A DNA stretch of 64,000 bases, from NCBI RefSeq assembly GCF_004364435.1, contig NZ_SOCT01000006.1, positions 62,001 through 126,000 on the forward strand, given 5' to 3'. Each line of letters opens with the position of its first letter. Within the stretch, counting starts at the first letter, position 1. The translations under genes were made by a program, and so were the position numbers. The DNA is from Pseudomonas sp. LP_7_YM. Its GTDB lineage: Bacteria; Pseudomonadota; Gammaproteobacteria; Pseudomonadales; Pseudomonadaceae. Positions 22,787-32,625 of this stretch are shown here, piece by piece. The notes beneath the pieces are model-generated. The model searched no databases and had not been told where the DNA came from. It worked only from the letters and a program-made list of their open reading frames with translations.

Positions 22787-24133
22787 ATGAAATCCTGTGA
22801 AGTCAACTTTGACGGTCTAGTGGGGCCGACCCATAACTACGGCGGGTTGTCCTACGGCAACGTCGCGTCCCAAAGCAACTGTCAGCAGTCATCCAACCCA
22901 CGGGAAGCGGCGCTGCAAGGCCTGGCGAAAATGAAGGCGCTGACGGAGCTGGGCTTTACCCAGGGCGTGCTGGCGCCGCAGGAACGCCCGGACATTGCCG
23001 GTTTGCGCAAATTGGGCTTTGGCGGTAGCGATGCGCAAGTCATCGAGGGTGCGGCCAATCAATCCATGCCGCTGCTGGCGGCCAGTTGCTCGGCGTCGAG
23101 CATGTGGGTCGCCAACGCCGCGACGGTCAGCCCCAGCGCCGACACCGCAGACGGGCGCGTGCATTTCACTGCTGCCAACCTTAACTGCAAATACCACCGC
23201 AGTATCGAGCACCCGACCACCAGTCGTGTGCTGGGCGCAATGTTCGCCGATCAACAGCACTTCGCCCACCACGCGGCGTTACCCGCTGTCGCGCAGTTCG
23301 GCGATGAGGGCGCGGCCAACCATACGCGCTTCTGCCGCAGCTACGGCGAAGCGGGCGTTGAGTTCTTTGTCTTTGGTCGCGCTGCCTTCGATGCGCGTTT
23401 TCCCGCGCCACAGAAATACCCGGCGCGCCAGACCCTGGAAGCTTCGCAAGCCGTCGCGCGTCTGCACGGTCTGAGCGATGAGGGGGTCGTGTTTGCACAG
23501 CAGAACCCGGCGGTGATCGATCAGGGCGTGTTTCACAACGACGTCATCGCAGTGGGCAACGGCGAGGTACTCTTCTACCACGAAGACGCCTTCCTCAATA
23601 CAGAGCACATGCTCAGCGAACTGCACGACAAACTCGGTCGTTGCGGGGGCCGCTTCCAGGCTATTTGCGTACCGCGCACCGAGGTCGCTGTCGAAGACGC
23701 TGTGCGTTCGTACCTGTTCAACAGCCAGTTACTGTCACGTGCTGATGGTTCAATGTTGCTGATCGTGCCGGAGGAATGCCGCAGCAACGAGCGCGTATGG
23801 CACTACCTGCAGCGCCTGATGGCCGACGAGAGCCCGATTCGTGAGGTCAAGGTTTTCGATCTCAAGCAGAGCATGCAAAATGGCGGCGGTCCGGCTTGTC
23901 TACGTCTGCGTGTGGCGCTCAAAGAAACGGAACTGGCGGCGGTCAATCCAGGGGTTATCATGACAGCGCCGTTGTACGACACGTTGACTCAGTGGGTGGA
24001 CAAACACTACCGCGATCGTCTGAGCGACAGCGACCTGGCTGATCCTCAACTGTTGACCGAGTGCCGCACGGCACTGGATGAACTGACGCAGCACTTGAAG
24101 CTGGGTGCGGTTTATCCTTTCCAAATCAATTGA
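22787..24133 (+). CDS. astB: N-succinylarginine dihydrolase AstB/AruB
   Basis: Hydrolyses N2-succinylarginine to succinylornithine, two ammonia and CO2, the second AST step. 448 residues. The guanidino-modifying enzyme catalytic set is visible: Glu174 in [13 protein letters not shown], His250 in [14 protein letters not shown] and nucleophile Cys371 in [11 protein letters not shown]. The opening [20 protein letters not shown] is typical. Preceded by a GGAG ribosome binding site and an AAAAACAG sequence that is one base short of an Hfq/Crc motif. A 160-base repeat-containing gap separates it from astD. Confidence 0.96.
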   Translation: MKSCEVNFDGLVGPTHNYGGLSYGNVASQSNCQQSSNPREAALQGLAKMKALTELGFTQGVLAPQERPDIAGLRKLGFGGSDAQVIEGAANQSMPLLAASCSASSMWVANAATVSPSADTADGRVHFTAANLNCKYHRSIEHPTTSRVLGAMFADQQHFAHHAALPAVAQFGDEGAANHTRFCRSYGEAGVEFFVFGRAAFDARFPAPQKYPARQTLEASQAVARLHGLSDEGVVFAQQNPAVIDQGVFHNDVIAVGNGEVLFYHEDAFLNTEHMLSELHDKLGRCGGRFQAICVPRTEVAVEDAVRSYLFNSQLLSRADGSMLLIVPEECRSNERVWHYLQRLMADESPIREVKVFDLKQSMQNGGGPACLRLRVALKETELAAVNPGVIMTAPLYDTLTQWVDKHYRDRLSDSDLADPQLLTECRTALDELTQHLKLGAVYPFQIN

Positions 24134-24210
24134 TGCATCGATGACATCGCGCCTGACCGATTCGACGTCAGGCAGTCGATGTCTGTGCTTATAAAGAGAG
24201 AGTTTTTACC

Positions 24211-24501
24211 ATGACCGACGCCCTGCGTTTGATCCTTGAAGACACCGATGGCACTCAGCTGGAAACGTCCTGCACCCGTTTTGCCGTTATCTGGCAGGGC
24301 AAAGAGGTATGGATTCAGCAAGACGGCCGCGGCCAACTGCTGATCGGCGTAGACGTCGAAGAAGACGATGCCGAGTACGCCAACCTGCTGCTGCGTCCGC
24401 TGGCGACCAACCTGGTCAGCCTGCAACTGGAAATGGAACCGGCAGACATCGCTGGCGACGACGACGGCCACGTGCACGGTCCAGACTGTAACCACGACTA
24501 A
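24211..24501 (+). CDS. Hypothetical protein conserved in the aru/ast operon, 96 residues
   Basis: Small acidic protein of 96 residues, between astB and astE in the position where Pseudomonas aru operons carry an uncharacterised gene. Sequence begins MTDALRLILEDTDGTQLETS, probably a small beta-rich domain (alternating hydrophobic strands around VIWQGKEVWIQQ and NLVSLQLEMEP). The tail DDDGHVHGPDCNHD is rich in Asp and His with one Cys and could bind a metal. It has no signal peptide or membrane segment. No family with a known activity is recognised; some annotations of such proteins as topoisomerase have no sequence support here. Confidence 0.8.
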   Translation: MTDALRLILEDTDGTQLETSCTRFAVIWQGKEVWIQQDGRGQLLIGVDVEEDDAEYANLLLRPLATNLVSLQLEMEPADIAGDDDGHVHGPDCNHD

Positions 24502-24522
24502 GACTCAGCAGGAACTCGCCCC

Positions 24523-25530
24523 ATGCTCGCCCTCGGCAAACTGCTTGAACTGACCCTGGCGGGTCGCGAACCCGCTGAAAAGACTCAACTGACTGTCGAA
24601 GGCGTGCGGCTGCGCTGGCTGGCTGAGGGTGCGCTGGAAGTCCAGCCGCCCGAGGCTCATGACAATGGAACCGACCTGCTGCTCTCAGCCGGCATTCATG
24701 GCAACGAGACGGCGCCGATCGAGCTGCTCGACGAGCTGATTCACGCCATCGCCCGGGCCGATCTCAAGCCTCGGGCACGTATTCTTTTCCTGTTCGGCAA
24801 TCCCGAAGCCATGCGTCGCGGCGAGCGTTATGTCGAACAGGACGTCAATCGGCTGTTCAATGGTCGTCATCGACAGAGCAGCGGTAACGAAGCACTGCGT
24901 GCCTGCGAACTGGAGGACCTGGCCGCGAGCTTCTTTAGCATTCCTGATCGCTATCGCCTGCACTACGACCTGCACACCGCCATTCGTGGCTCAAAGATCG
25001 AGCAATTCGCCCTCTACCCGTGGAAAGAAGGCCGTCAGCATTCACGCCGCGAGCTGGCTCGCCTGCAGAGGGCTGGAATGCAGGCGGTGCTGTTGCAGAA
25101 CACGGCCTCCATCGTGTTCAGCGCCTATACCTGCGACAAGCTTGGGGCGCAGTCCTTCACCCTGGAGTTGGGCAAGGCACGTCCATTCGGGCAAAACCAG
25201 CAGGTCAATCTGTCTACGCTGAAGTCGTCGCTGGTGCAGTTGATAGAAGGGACTGAACCGGTATCAGACGATCAGTTGGATGGCTTGCAACTGTTCAGCG
25301 TGGCGCGGGAGATCATCAAGCGCAGCGATGCCTTTCGCCTGCATCTGCGGGACGACATCGAGAACTTCACCGAGCTGAACAAGGGCTATCTGCTGGCCGA
25401 AGACCAGGCTGACTCGCGCTGGGTGATCGAGGAGGAGGGTGCACGCATCATTTTTCCCAACCCGAAGGTCAAAAACGGCCTGCGCGCAGGGATTCTGATT
25501 GTGCCGGTTACGGATGAGCATTTGGGGTAG
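24523..25530 (+). CDS. astE: Succinylglutamate desuccinylase AstE
   Basis: Last step of the AST pathway: zinc-dependent hydrolysis of N-succinylglutamate to glutamate and succinate. 335 residues. Zinc ligands His59 and Glu62 in [11 protein letters not shown] and His151 in [10 protein letters not shown], with catalytic Glu expected in the [12 protein letters not shown] stretch. Begins 21 bases after the 96-residue gene, so the two are cotranscribed. Distinct from AotO at 14329, which shares the fold but only limited sequence. Confidence 0.95.
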   Translation: MLALGKLLELTLAGREPAEKTQLTVEGVRLRWLAEGALEVQPPEAHDNGTDLLLSAGIHGNETAPIELLDELIHAIARADLKPRARILFLFGNPEAMRRGERYVEQDVNRLFNGRHRQSSGNEALRACELEDLAASFFSIPDRYRLHYDLHTAIRGSKIEQFALYPWKEGRQHSRRELARLQRAGMQAVLLQNTASIVFSAYTCDKLGAQSFTLELGKARPFGQNQQVNLSTLKSSLVQLIEGTEPVSDDQLDGLQLFSVAREIIKRSDAFRLHLRDDIENFTELNKGYLLAEDQADSRWVIEEEGARIIFPNPKVKNGLRAGILIVPVTDEHLG

Positions 25531-25549
25531 GCAGCGTCACGCGATACAT

Positions 25550-25574
25550 CCCCACGCAGAGCGTGGGAACGATC
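25550..25574. repeat. CCCACGC-GCGTGGG palindrome
   Basis: CCCCACGCAGAGCGTGGGAAC, a short perfect-arm palindrome seen again at 49479-49493 and 59111-59133. Lies between the convergent astE and ribH genes. Confidence 0.7.
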
Positions 25575-25598
25575 ATCATCATCAAGAGCGCTGGTCAA

Positions 25599-26093
25599 TC
25601 AGCCTGCCACTTTTTGCAGCTCGCCCCCGCGGCGCACTGCTCGCAGTTTGGCCAATGTGTCTGCGCAGGTTTTCGCCGCTTCCTCACCTTTATGCACGAA
25701 GTGATCGAAGAAGAATTTCTGGTGTTCTTCACCGGCGTGGAAGTGGTGTGGGGTCAGGACTACCGAGAACACAGGCACTTCGGTTTCCAGCTGGACCTGC
25801 ATCAGCGCACTGATTACCGACTGCGCGACGAATTCGTGGCGGTAGATTCCACCGTCCACCACCAGGCCTGCGGCCACAACGCCGCCATAGCGACCGGTTT
25901 TGGCGAGCAATTTGGCGTGTAGTGGAATTTCAAAGGCACCGCCCACTTCGAAGAAATCGATATCGCTCTCGGCATAGCCGTGGTTCGCCATCTCGGCGAC
26001 AAAACCTTTGCGCGCCTGATCGACAATTTCTTTGTGCCAGCAGGCTTGAACGAAGGCGATGCGCTCATGAGCGTGAATTGCGGTAGGTTGCAT
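25599..26093 (-). CDS. ribH: Type II 6,7-dimethyl-8-ribityllumazine synthase (RibH2-like)
   Basis: Penultimate step of riboflavin synthesis: condensation of the pyrimidinedione with dihydroxybutanone phosphate. 164 residues. The pattern FFEVGGAFEIPLHAKLLAKTG, GLVVDGGIYRHEFVA and VVLTPHHFH is that of type II (decameric, Brucella RibH2-like) enzymes rather than the icosahedral RibH found in the main rib operon. It stands alone, with no other rib gene nearby, and is preceded by an FMN riboswitch. An AGGAG ribosome binding site is buried in a short hairpin (26104-26124). Probably a second copy with regulated expression. Confidence 0.9.
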   Translation of the reverse strand: MQPTAIHAHERIAFVQACWHKEIVDQARKGFVAEMANHGYAESDIDFFEVGGAFEIPLHAKLLAKTGRYGGVVAAGLVVDGGIYRHEFVAQSVISALMQVQLETEVPVFSVVLTPHHFHAGEEHQKFFFDHFVHKGEEAAKTCADTLAKLRAVRRGGELQKVAG

Positions 26094-26103
26094 TGTTCTG
26101 ACT

Positions 26104-26124
26104 CCTGTTTAATTAAAAAACAGG
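26104..26124 (-). promoter_or_regulatory. Hairpin covering the ribH ribosome binding site
   Basis: On the minus strand CCTGTTT-N7-AAACAGG forms a 7-bp stem whose 3' arm overlaps the ACAGGAG ribosome binding site. This is the kind of element expected as expression platform of a translational FMN switch. Confidence 0.55.
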
Positions 26125-26221
26125 GCGTGCTGGATCGAAGGGGATGCCAGGGTACGGTCGATGGCATGCCTGGCGACAAGCGCGTGGCGGTGCTTCGAGA
26201 CGATCCTGTGGTGCAAATCCC

Positions 26222-26380
26222 GTTCTCTCTTCATCCGGACTATGACCGTCGGCCCTGGGATCACACCAGGTCTGCTGACCTCTTTCGGGAATAAACCCCG
26301 ATCGAGCGCTCGCGGGCTAGACGCATTGCGCATCATTACCGCCGGTGGGGAATCGCACCCCGCCCTGAGAACGTCGCCGA
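26222..26380 (-). promoter_or_regulatory. FMN riboswitch (RFN element)
   Basis: On the minus strand the conserved blocks appear in order: a GGGGTGCGATTCCCCACC hairpin, CGGCGGTA, an AGCCCGCGAGCG stretch, GATCCCAGGGCCGACGGTCA and the closing AGTCCGGATG then AGAGAGAA. All are diagnostic of the FMN aptamer. It ends about 130 bases before the lumazine synthase ATG. FMN binding should turn the gene off. Confidence 0.95.
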
Positions 26381-26560
26381 CAACATCATGGGTCGGCGGA
26401 GAGTTTGTAACACAGATTTTCCTAATGCGCATGGAGCCTTTTTGCAGGCTTTTATCAGTTTTTCTTCTAAGCACATCTAGGAATTGCGGCCAGGAGCCTT
26501 GAATATTCTGGGCGCTGGCCACAAAACCAAGTTTCGAACTACATGACAGGGAGCTTCATC

Positions 26561-27565
<1,005 letters not shown>

Positions 27566-27630
27566 CTCATCGATAATCCAATTGGCTGCCTCTATCGTAC
27601 AAAGTCACTGTACCGTGGAGGCAACGCCTA

Positions 27631-27636
27631 TATAAT
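27631..27636 (+). promoter_or_regulatory. -10 element of alaS promoter
   Basis: A perfect TATAAT, 74 bases before the alaS ATG. The matching -35 hexamer is poor, so only the -10 is called. Confidence 0.5.
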
Positions 27637-27709
27637 GCGGCCCTTTGCCGTCGCTTCGTCGAATGACGTTATGCATTTGCCTCAGGCCGCAGTTCCCGTG
27701 GAAGAACCT

Positions 27710-30334
27710 ATGAAAAGCGTAGAAATCCGTGAAGCCTTCCTTCGCTTCTTCGAAGAGCAAGGCCACACCCGAGTAGCCTCCAGCTCCTTGATTCCGGGCA
27801 ACGACCCGACCCTGCTGTTTACCAACGCAGGCATGAACCAGTTCAAGGATTGCTTCCTTGGTCAGGAAAAGCGCTCCTACACGCGCGCCACCAGCAGCCA
27901 GAAATGCGTGCGCGCCGGGGGCAAGAACAGTGACCTGGAAAACGTCGGCTACACCGCGCGTCACCACACCTTTTTCGAGATGCTGGGCAATTTTAGTTTC
28001 GGCGATTACTTCAAGCGTGATGCAATTACCTACGCCTGGACCTTCCTGACTTCCGAAAAGTGGCTGAACCTGCCCAAGGAAAAACTCTGGGTCACGGTCT
28101 ACGCTTCGGACGATGAAGCCTACGACATCTGGACCAAAGAAGTTGGCGTGCCGGCCGAGCGCATGATTCGCATCGGCGACAACAAGGGCGCGCCTTATGC
28201 GTCCGACAACTTCTGGACCATGGGCGATACCGGCCCGTGCGGTCCCTGCACCGAGATTTTCTACGATCACGGCGCCGATATCTGGGGCGGCCCACCGGGT
28301 TCGCCGGAAGAAGACGGTGACCGCTACATCGAGATATGGAACAACGTTTTCATGCAGTTCAACCGTACGGCCGACGGCGTTCTGCACCCGTTGCCTGCAC
28401 CTTCGGTCGACACCGGCATGGGGCTTGAGCGCATCAGTGCGGTCATGCAGCACGTGCACTCCAACTATGAAATCGATTTGTTCAAGAACCTGCTTAGCGC
28501 CTCGGCTGCGGCAATCGGTTGCAGCAATGGCGATCAGTCGTCGCTCAAGGTGGTTTCGGACCACATCCGCTCCTGCGGTTTCCTGATCGCCGATGGCGTA
28601 CTTCCGTCCAATGAAGGGCGTGGCTATGTGCTGCGTCGCATCATTCGTCGCGCCTGCCGTCACGGCAACAAGCTGGGCGCCAAGGGCAGCTTTTTCTACC
28701 GGATTGTCGCGGCCCTGGTCGCCGAGATGGGCGAAGCCTTCCCGGAGCTGAAATCCCAGCAGGCGCACATCGAGCGCGTGCTTAAAGCCGAAGAAGAGCA
28801 GTTCGCCAAGACCCTGGAGCAGGGCCTGAAGATTCTCGAGCAGGATCTGGCTGAACTTCAGGGCACGGTGGTGCCAGGCGATGTGGTGTTCAAACTGTAT
28901 GACACCTACGGCTTTCCGATGGACCTGACCGGCGACATCGCCCGTGAGCGCAACCTGACCCTCGATGAGGCCGGTTTCGAGCGCGAGATGGATGCCCAGC
29001 GTGAACGCGCGCGTTCGGCCAGTTCCTTCTCGCTGGATTACAACACCCTGGTCAAGGTCGACGTTGCGACCGAGTTCACCGGTTACAGCGCTACGGTTGG
29101 TGAAGCCAGGGTCGTTGCTCTTTATAAGGAAGGCGTGGCGGTCGAGCAGCTGAGCGAAGGCGAGGACGGCGTGGTCGTTCTGGACAAGACCCCCTTCTAT
29201 GCCGAATCCGGTGGCCAGATCGGCGACAGCGGCTACCTGACGGCGGGCGATGCGCGTTTCGACGTCAGCGACACGACCAAGACCGGCGGCGCGTTTCTGC
29301 ACCACGGCATCCAGGTGTCGGGCAGTCTGAAAGTCGGCGCGACCGTCAGTACGGATGTCGCTGCGCAAGTGCGTCAGGCCACGTCCCTGAACCACTCGGC
29401 CACCCACTTGCTGCACGCAGCATTGCGTCAGGTGCTGGGCGACCACGTTCAACAGAAAGGCTCGCTGGTCGACAGTCAGCGCCTGCGCTTCGACTTCAGT
29501 CACTTTGAGGCGATCAAGCCTGAGCAGATCAAGGCGCTGGAAGATATCGTCAACGCCGAGGTGCGCAAGAACACCGCCGTCGAAACCCAAGAGACCGACA
29601 TCGAAACCGCCAAGAAGAAAGGCGCGATGGCGCTGTTCGGCGAGAAGTACGGTGACAGCGTTCGCGTATTGAGCATGGGTGGCGATTTCTCCGTTGAGCT
29701 GTGTGGCGGTATCCACGCCAACCGTACAGGCGACATCGCACTGTTCAAGATCATCAGCGAAGGTGGCGTGGCCGCTGGCGTGCGTCGTATCGAGGCTGTG
29801 ACCGGTGCCGTCGCACTGGCCTATCTCACTACCGCTGAAGAGCAATTAAAGGAAGCCGCGAACCTGGTCAAAGGCAATCGCGACAACCTGCTGGACAAGC
29901 TGACGGCTGTTCTGGAACGCAATCGTCTGTTGGAAAAACAGCTGGAACAACTGCAGGCCAAGGCGGCCAGCGCTGCCGGCGACGATCTGTCCGCCGCTGC
30001 GGTGGAGGTCAAGGGTGTCAAAGTCCTCGCTGCACGTCTCGATGGTCAGGATGGCAAGGCACTGCTGGCCCTGGTCGACCAGTTGAAGAACAAACTCGGC
30101 TGCGCAGTGATCCTGCTCGGTGGGGTGCATGAAGATAAGGTCGTACTGGTGGCAGGCGTCACCAAGGACCTGACTGGCCAACTCAAAGCCGGTGATTTGA
30201 TGAAGCAAGCGGCCGCCGCTGTGGGTGGTAAAGGTGGCGGTCGTCCTGATATGGCACAGGGTGGTGGCGTTGATGCCGCTGGCCTGGATGCAGCGCTCGC
30301 ACTGGCTGTTCCGTACGCCGAACAGGGAATTTAA
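27710..30334 (+). CDS. alaS: Alanyl-tRNA synthetase
   Basis: Charges tRNA-Ala; essential cytoplasmic enzyme. 874 residues, matching the E. coli enzyme. Order: class II aminoacylation domain beginning [19 protein letters not shown] with [11 protein letters not shown], tRNA-recognition helices, editing domain with the zinc-binding [11 protein letters not shown] and [10 protein letters not shown], and a C-terminal C-Ala domain with glycine-rich [15 protein letters not shown]. The reading frame is open up to 27635, but that would begin inside the TATAAT -10 element, so ATG 27710 is taken. It precedes lysC by 90 bases. Confidence 0.97.
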   Translation: MKSVEIREAFLRFFEEQGHTRVASSSLIPGNDPTLLFTNAGMNQFKDCFLGQEKRSYTRATSSQKCVRAGGKNSDLENVGYTARHHTFFEMLGNFSFGDYFKRDAITYAWTFLTSEKWLNLPKEKLWVTVYASDDEAYDIWTKEVGVPAERMIRIGDNKGAPYASDNFWTMGDTGPCGPCTEIFYDHGADIWGGPPGSPEEDGDRYIEIWNNVFMQFNRTADGVLHPLPAPSVDTGMGLERISAVMQHVHSNYEIDLFKNLLSASAAAIGCSNGDQSSLKVVSDHIRSCGFLIADGVLPSNEGRGYVLRRIIRRACRHGNKLGAKGSFFYRIVAALVAEMGEAFPELKSQQAHIERVLKAEEEQFAKTLEQGLKILEQDLAELQGTVVPGDVVFKLYDTYGFPMDLTGDIARERNLTLDEAGFEREMDAQRERARSASSFSLDYNTLVKVDVATEFTGYSATVGEARVVALYKEGVAVEQLSEGEDGVVVLDKTPFYAESGGQIGDSGYLTAGDARFDVSDTTKTGGAFLHHGIQVSGSLKVGATVSTDVAAQVRQATSLNHSATHLLHAALRQVLGDHVQQKGSLVDSQRLRFDFSHFEAIKPEQIKALEDIVNAEVRKNTAVETQETDIETAKKKGAMALFGEKYGDSVRVLSMGGDFSVELCGGIHANRTGDIALFKIISEGGVAAGVRRIEAVTGAVALAYLTTAEEQLKEAANLVKGNRDNLLDKLTAVLERNRLLEKQLEQLQAKAASAAGDDLSAAAVEVKGVKVLAARLDGQDGKALLALVDQLKNKLGCAVILLGGVHEDKVVLVAGVTKDLTGQLKAGDLMKQAAAAVGGKGGGRPDMAQGGGVDAAGLDAALALAVPYAEQGI

Positions 30335-30424
30335 GTCGACCCACCGGGGCCTGCGTCCGTAGGCTCCGGCGCTACGCGGTTTGAATGTTAACGGGCGCCC
30401 TTCATGGGCTGAGGCGGCTTTGAG

Positions 30425-31657
30425 ATGGCTTTAATCGTACAAAAGTTTGGAGGCACCTCCGTGGGCTCGGTCGAGCGCATCGAGCAGGTGGCCGACAAGG
30501 TCAAGAAATTCCGCGAAGCGGGTGATGATCTGGTGGTGGTGCTGTCCGCCATGAGTGGCGAAACCAATCGTTTGATCGACCTGGCCAGGCAGATCAGCGA
30601 TCAACCGGTTCCGCGCGAACTGGACGTGATCGTTTCCACCGGCGAGCAGGTCACCATTGCTTTGCTGGCCATGGCTCTGATCAAGCGTGGCGTGCCGGCG
30701 GTGTCCTACACCGGCAATCAGGTCCGTATCCTGACGGATAGCGCGCATAACAAGGCGCGCATCCTGCAGATTGATGATCAGAAAATTCGCGCTGATTTGA
30801 AAGAAGGGCGTGTAGTCGTGGTCGCCGGTTTTCAGGGCGTTGATGAAAACGGAAACATCACGACCCTGGGTCGCGGTGGCTCGGACACCACCGGCGTAGC
30901 ACTGGCGGCTGCTTTGAAAGCGGACGAATGCCAGATTTACACCGACGTCGATGGCGTCTACACCACCGACCCGCGTGTTGTCTCCCAGGCCCAGCGTCTG
31001 GACAAGATCACCTTCGAAGAGATGCTGGAAATGGCCAGCCTCGGTTCCAAGGTGCTACAGATCCGCGCAGTCGAGTTCGCCGGCAAATACAACGTCCCGC
31101 TGCGCGTACTGCACAGCTTCAAGGAGGGTCCAGGCACCCTCATTACCATTGATGAAGAGGAATCCATGGAACAGCCGATCATTTCTGGCATCGCTTTCAA
31201 CCGCGACGAAGCCAAGCTGACGATCCGTGGCGTGCCAGACACCCCGGGCGTTGCTTTCAAGATTCTGGGCCCGATCAGTGGCGCAAATATCGAAGTGGAT
31301 ATGATCGTGCAGAACGTTTCGCACGATAACACCACTGACTTTACCTTCACCGTTCACCGCAACGATTACCAGTCCGCGCTGCAAGTACTGGAAAACACTG
31401 CCCGGGAAATCGGTGCGCGCGAAGTCATCGGCGACACCAAGATCGCCAAGGTCTCCATCGTTGGCGTCGGCATGCGTTCGCACGCAGGCGTTGCCAGCCG
31501 CATGTTCGAAGCGCTGGCCAAGGAAAGCATCAACATCCAGATGATTTCGACGTCCGAAATCAAAGTCTCGGTCGTGATCGAAGAGAAATATCTGGAACTG
31601 GCCGTTCGCGCTCTGCACACGGCTTTCGAACTCGACACTCCTCGTCAGGGCGAGTAG
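30425..31657 (+). CDS. lysC: Aspartate kinase LysC
   Basis: Phosphorylates aspartate, the first step to lysine, threonine, methionine and diaminopimelate. 410 residues: kinase domain (about 1-245, starting ALIVQKFGGTSVGS, with the YTDVDGVYTTDPR motif) and two ACT domains (about 260-410) that bind feedback inhibitors. An in-frame ATG at 31166 with GAGGAA six bases upstream would make a separate regulatory beta subunit of 163 residues, as in alpha2-beta2 aspartokinases. Followed by an intrinsic terminator and then rsmA, a conserved Pseudomonas order. Confidence 0.95.
   Translation: MALIVQKFGGTSVGSVERIEQVADKVKKFREAGDDLVVVLSAMSGETNRLIDLARQISDQPVPRELDVIVSTGEQVTIALLAMALIKRGVPAVSYTGNQVRILTDSAHNKARILQIDDQKIRADLKEGRVVVVAGFQGVDENGNITTLGRGGSDTTGVALAAALKADECQIYTDVDGVYTTDPRVVSQAQRLDKITFEEMLEMASLGSKVLQIRAVEFAGKYNVPLRVLHSFKEGPGTLITIDEEESMEQPIISGIAFNRDEAKLTIRGVPDTPGVAFKILGPISGANIEVDMIVQNVSHDNTTDFTFTVHRNDYQSALQVLENTAREIGAREVIGDTKIAKVSIVGVGMRSHAGVASRMFEALAKESINIQMISTSEIKVSVVIEEKYLELAVRALHTAFELDTPRQGE
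31166..31657 (+). CDS. lysC: Predicted internal start: LysC beta subunit
   Basis: In-frame ATG at lysC codon 248 (MEQPIISGIAFNRDEAKL) preceded by AGAGGAA six bases upstream. The product would be the two ACT domains only, 163 residues. The location matches the boundary used by Bacillus and Corynebacterium aspartokinases to make their beta subunits. The site is visible; use of it is inferred. Confidence 0.55.
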   Translation: MEQPIISGIAFNRDEAKLTIRGVPDTPGVAFKILGPISGANIEVDMIVQNVSHDNTTDFTFTVHRNDYQSALQVLENTAREIGAREVIGDTKIAKVSIVGVGMRSHAGVASRMFEALAKESINIQMISTSEIKVSVVIEEKYLELAVRALHTAFELDTPRQGE

Positions 31658-31667
31658 GGGTTTTACC

Positions 31668-31694
31668 AAAAGGCGCGGTTCATCCGCGCTTTTT
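31668..31694 (+). terminator. Intrinsic terminator of lysC
   Basis: GCGCGG-TTCAT-CCGCGC stem preceded by AAAAG and followed by TTTTT, eleven bases after the lysC stop. Confidence 0.88.
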
Positions 31695-31838
31695 GTGTAT
31701 CGGATAGGCGCAAGAAAACTGTTTTTTCTCCGGTGCTAGTCAATACTCAGGCGTAGACCTGCTGTCGATGCTGGCTCAGGCTGATGCCGTTTTGGTTGTG
31801 CACAGTGTTGTCCCTGAATTCAGCTTGAGGAGATAGGT

Positions 31839-32027
31839 ATGCTGATTTTGACCCGTCGGTGCGCGGAGAGTCTGATCATCGGAGACGGTGAGATCACCGT
31901 CACCGTGCTCGGCGTAAAAGGTAATCAGGTACGAATTGGCGTCAATGCGCCCAAGGAAGTAGCTGTTCACCGCGAAGAGATTTACCTGCGTATCAAGAAA
32001 GAGAAGGACCAGGAACCAAGCCATTAA
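31839..32027 (+). CDS. rsmA: Carbon storage regulator RsmA/CsrA
   Basis: RNA-binding dimer that represses translation by covering GGA motifs near ribosome binding sites; antagonised by the small RNAs RsmX/Y/Z. 62 residues, with the near-invariant core [19 protein letters not shown] and the RNA-contacting arginine in VHREE (Arg45). The N terminus [18 protein letters not shown] has one residue more than the E. coli protein and Cys-Ala at 8-9, a P. syringae-type variant. A strong GAGGAG precedes the ATG. The place between lysC and tRNA-Ser is the conserved rsmA locus of pseudomonads, which distinguishes it from the other Rsm paralogues. Confidence 0.95.
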   Translation: MLILTRRCAESLIIGDGEITVTVLGVKGNQVRIGVNAPKEVAVHREEIYLRIKKEKDQEPSH

Positions 32028-32046
32028 TTTTTATTGAATTTTCGGT

Positions 32047-32075
32047 TTGCAAACGGGGAAAAGGGTGGTTATTAT
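32047..32075 (+). promoter_or_regulatory. Promoter of tRNA-Ser
   Basis: TTGCAA (32047-32052) and TATTAT (32070-32075) with a 17-base spacer, 14 bases before the mature tRNA 5' end. Confidence 0.7.
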
Positions 32076-32089
32076 ACGCCCCGTGTTGC

Positions 32090-32180
32090 GGAGAGCTGGC
32101 CGAGTGGCCGAAGGCGCTCCCCTGCTAAGGGAGTACACCTCAAAAGGGTGTCGGGGGTTCGAATCCCCCGTTCTCCGCCA
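32090..32180 (+). tRNA. tRNA-Ser (GCT)
   Basis: 91 bases with encoded CCA. The acceptor stem GGAGAGC pairs with GTTCTCC, anticodon stem CTCCC/GGGAG encloses CTGCTAA with anticodon GCT, a long variable arm (ACACCTCAAAAGGGTGT) marks a class II tRNA, and the T arm reads GGGGGTTCGAATCCCCC. Reads AGC and AGU. Confidence 0.97.
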
Positions 32181-32245
32181 TTATTTGCGTAGTACGTCGT
32201 AATCTGGCTTTATCGGTAAGTTGTTGAAATTACTAGAAAAAGTGC

Positions 32246-32273
32246 TTGACCAAAAGATTTGACGGCCTATAAT
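32246..32273 (+). promoter_or_regulatory. Promoter of the tRNA-Arg pair
   Basis: TTGACC (32246-32251) and a perfect TATAAT (32268-32273) with a 16-base spacer, 14 bases before the first tRNA-Arg. Confidence 0.8.
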
Positions 32274-32287
32274 GCGCGGCAACAAAT

Positions 32288-32364
32288 GCACTCGTAGCTC
32301 AGCTGGATAGAGTACTCGGCTACGAACCGAGCGGTCACAGGTTCGAATCCTGTCGAGTGCACCA
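32288..32364 (+). tRNA. tRNA-Arg (ACG), copy 1
   Basis: 77 bases with encoded CCA. Acceptor GCACTCG/CGAGTGC, anticodon stem CTCGG/CCGAG with loop CTACGAA, anticodon ACG (read as ICG after deamination). T arm ACAGGTTCGAATCCTGT. Confidence 0.97.
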
Positions 32365-32499
32365 TTTAAGCGTTAACTGTAGTCATACGGTTAGCAGCCT
32401 TAAGAAAGAGCCTGGCTTTAATAGGTCTTCGGAAGTACCACTCACTTCCAGAAGTAAAATGCACTGACCAGAGGTGATCTGGTTCATCAAGCGCCACAT

Positions 32500-32576
32500 G
32501 CACTCGTAGCTCAGCTGGATAGAGTACTCGGCTACGAACCGAGCGGTCACAGGTTCGAATCCTGTCGAGTGCACCA
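32500..32576 (+). tRNA. tRNA-Arg (ACG), copy 2
   Basis: Identical over its 77 bases to the copy at 32288. The 135-base spacer has no promoter of its own that I can see, so both copies are probably processed from one transcript ending at the following terminator. Confidence 0.97.
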
Positions 32577-32583
32577 TAAAACG

Positions 32584-32612
32584 AAAAGCCCGCATGCAAA
32601 TGCGGGCTTTTT
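32584..32612 (+). terminator. Terminator of the tRNA-Arg transcript
   Basis: AAAAGCCCGCAT-GCAA-ATGCGGGCTTTTT: long stem, T-run on the + strand and A-run before it, so it can also serve the convergent gene ending at 32626. Confidence 0.9.
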
Positions 32613-32625
32613 GCTTTTCCAGAAT

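Noticed and set aside
27635..27709. N-terminal extension of alaS
   Set aside because: It would begin inside the TATAAT promoter element and adds a segment not found in alanyl-tRNA synthetases.
27605..29845. Very long minus strand frame (746 codons)
   Set aside because: Antisense to alaS; long mirror frames are common in GC-rich Pseudomonas genes. His/Gln/Arg-rich product with no family.
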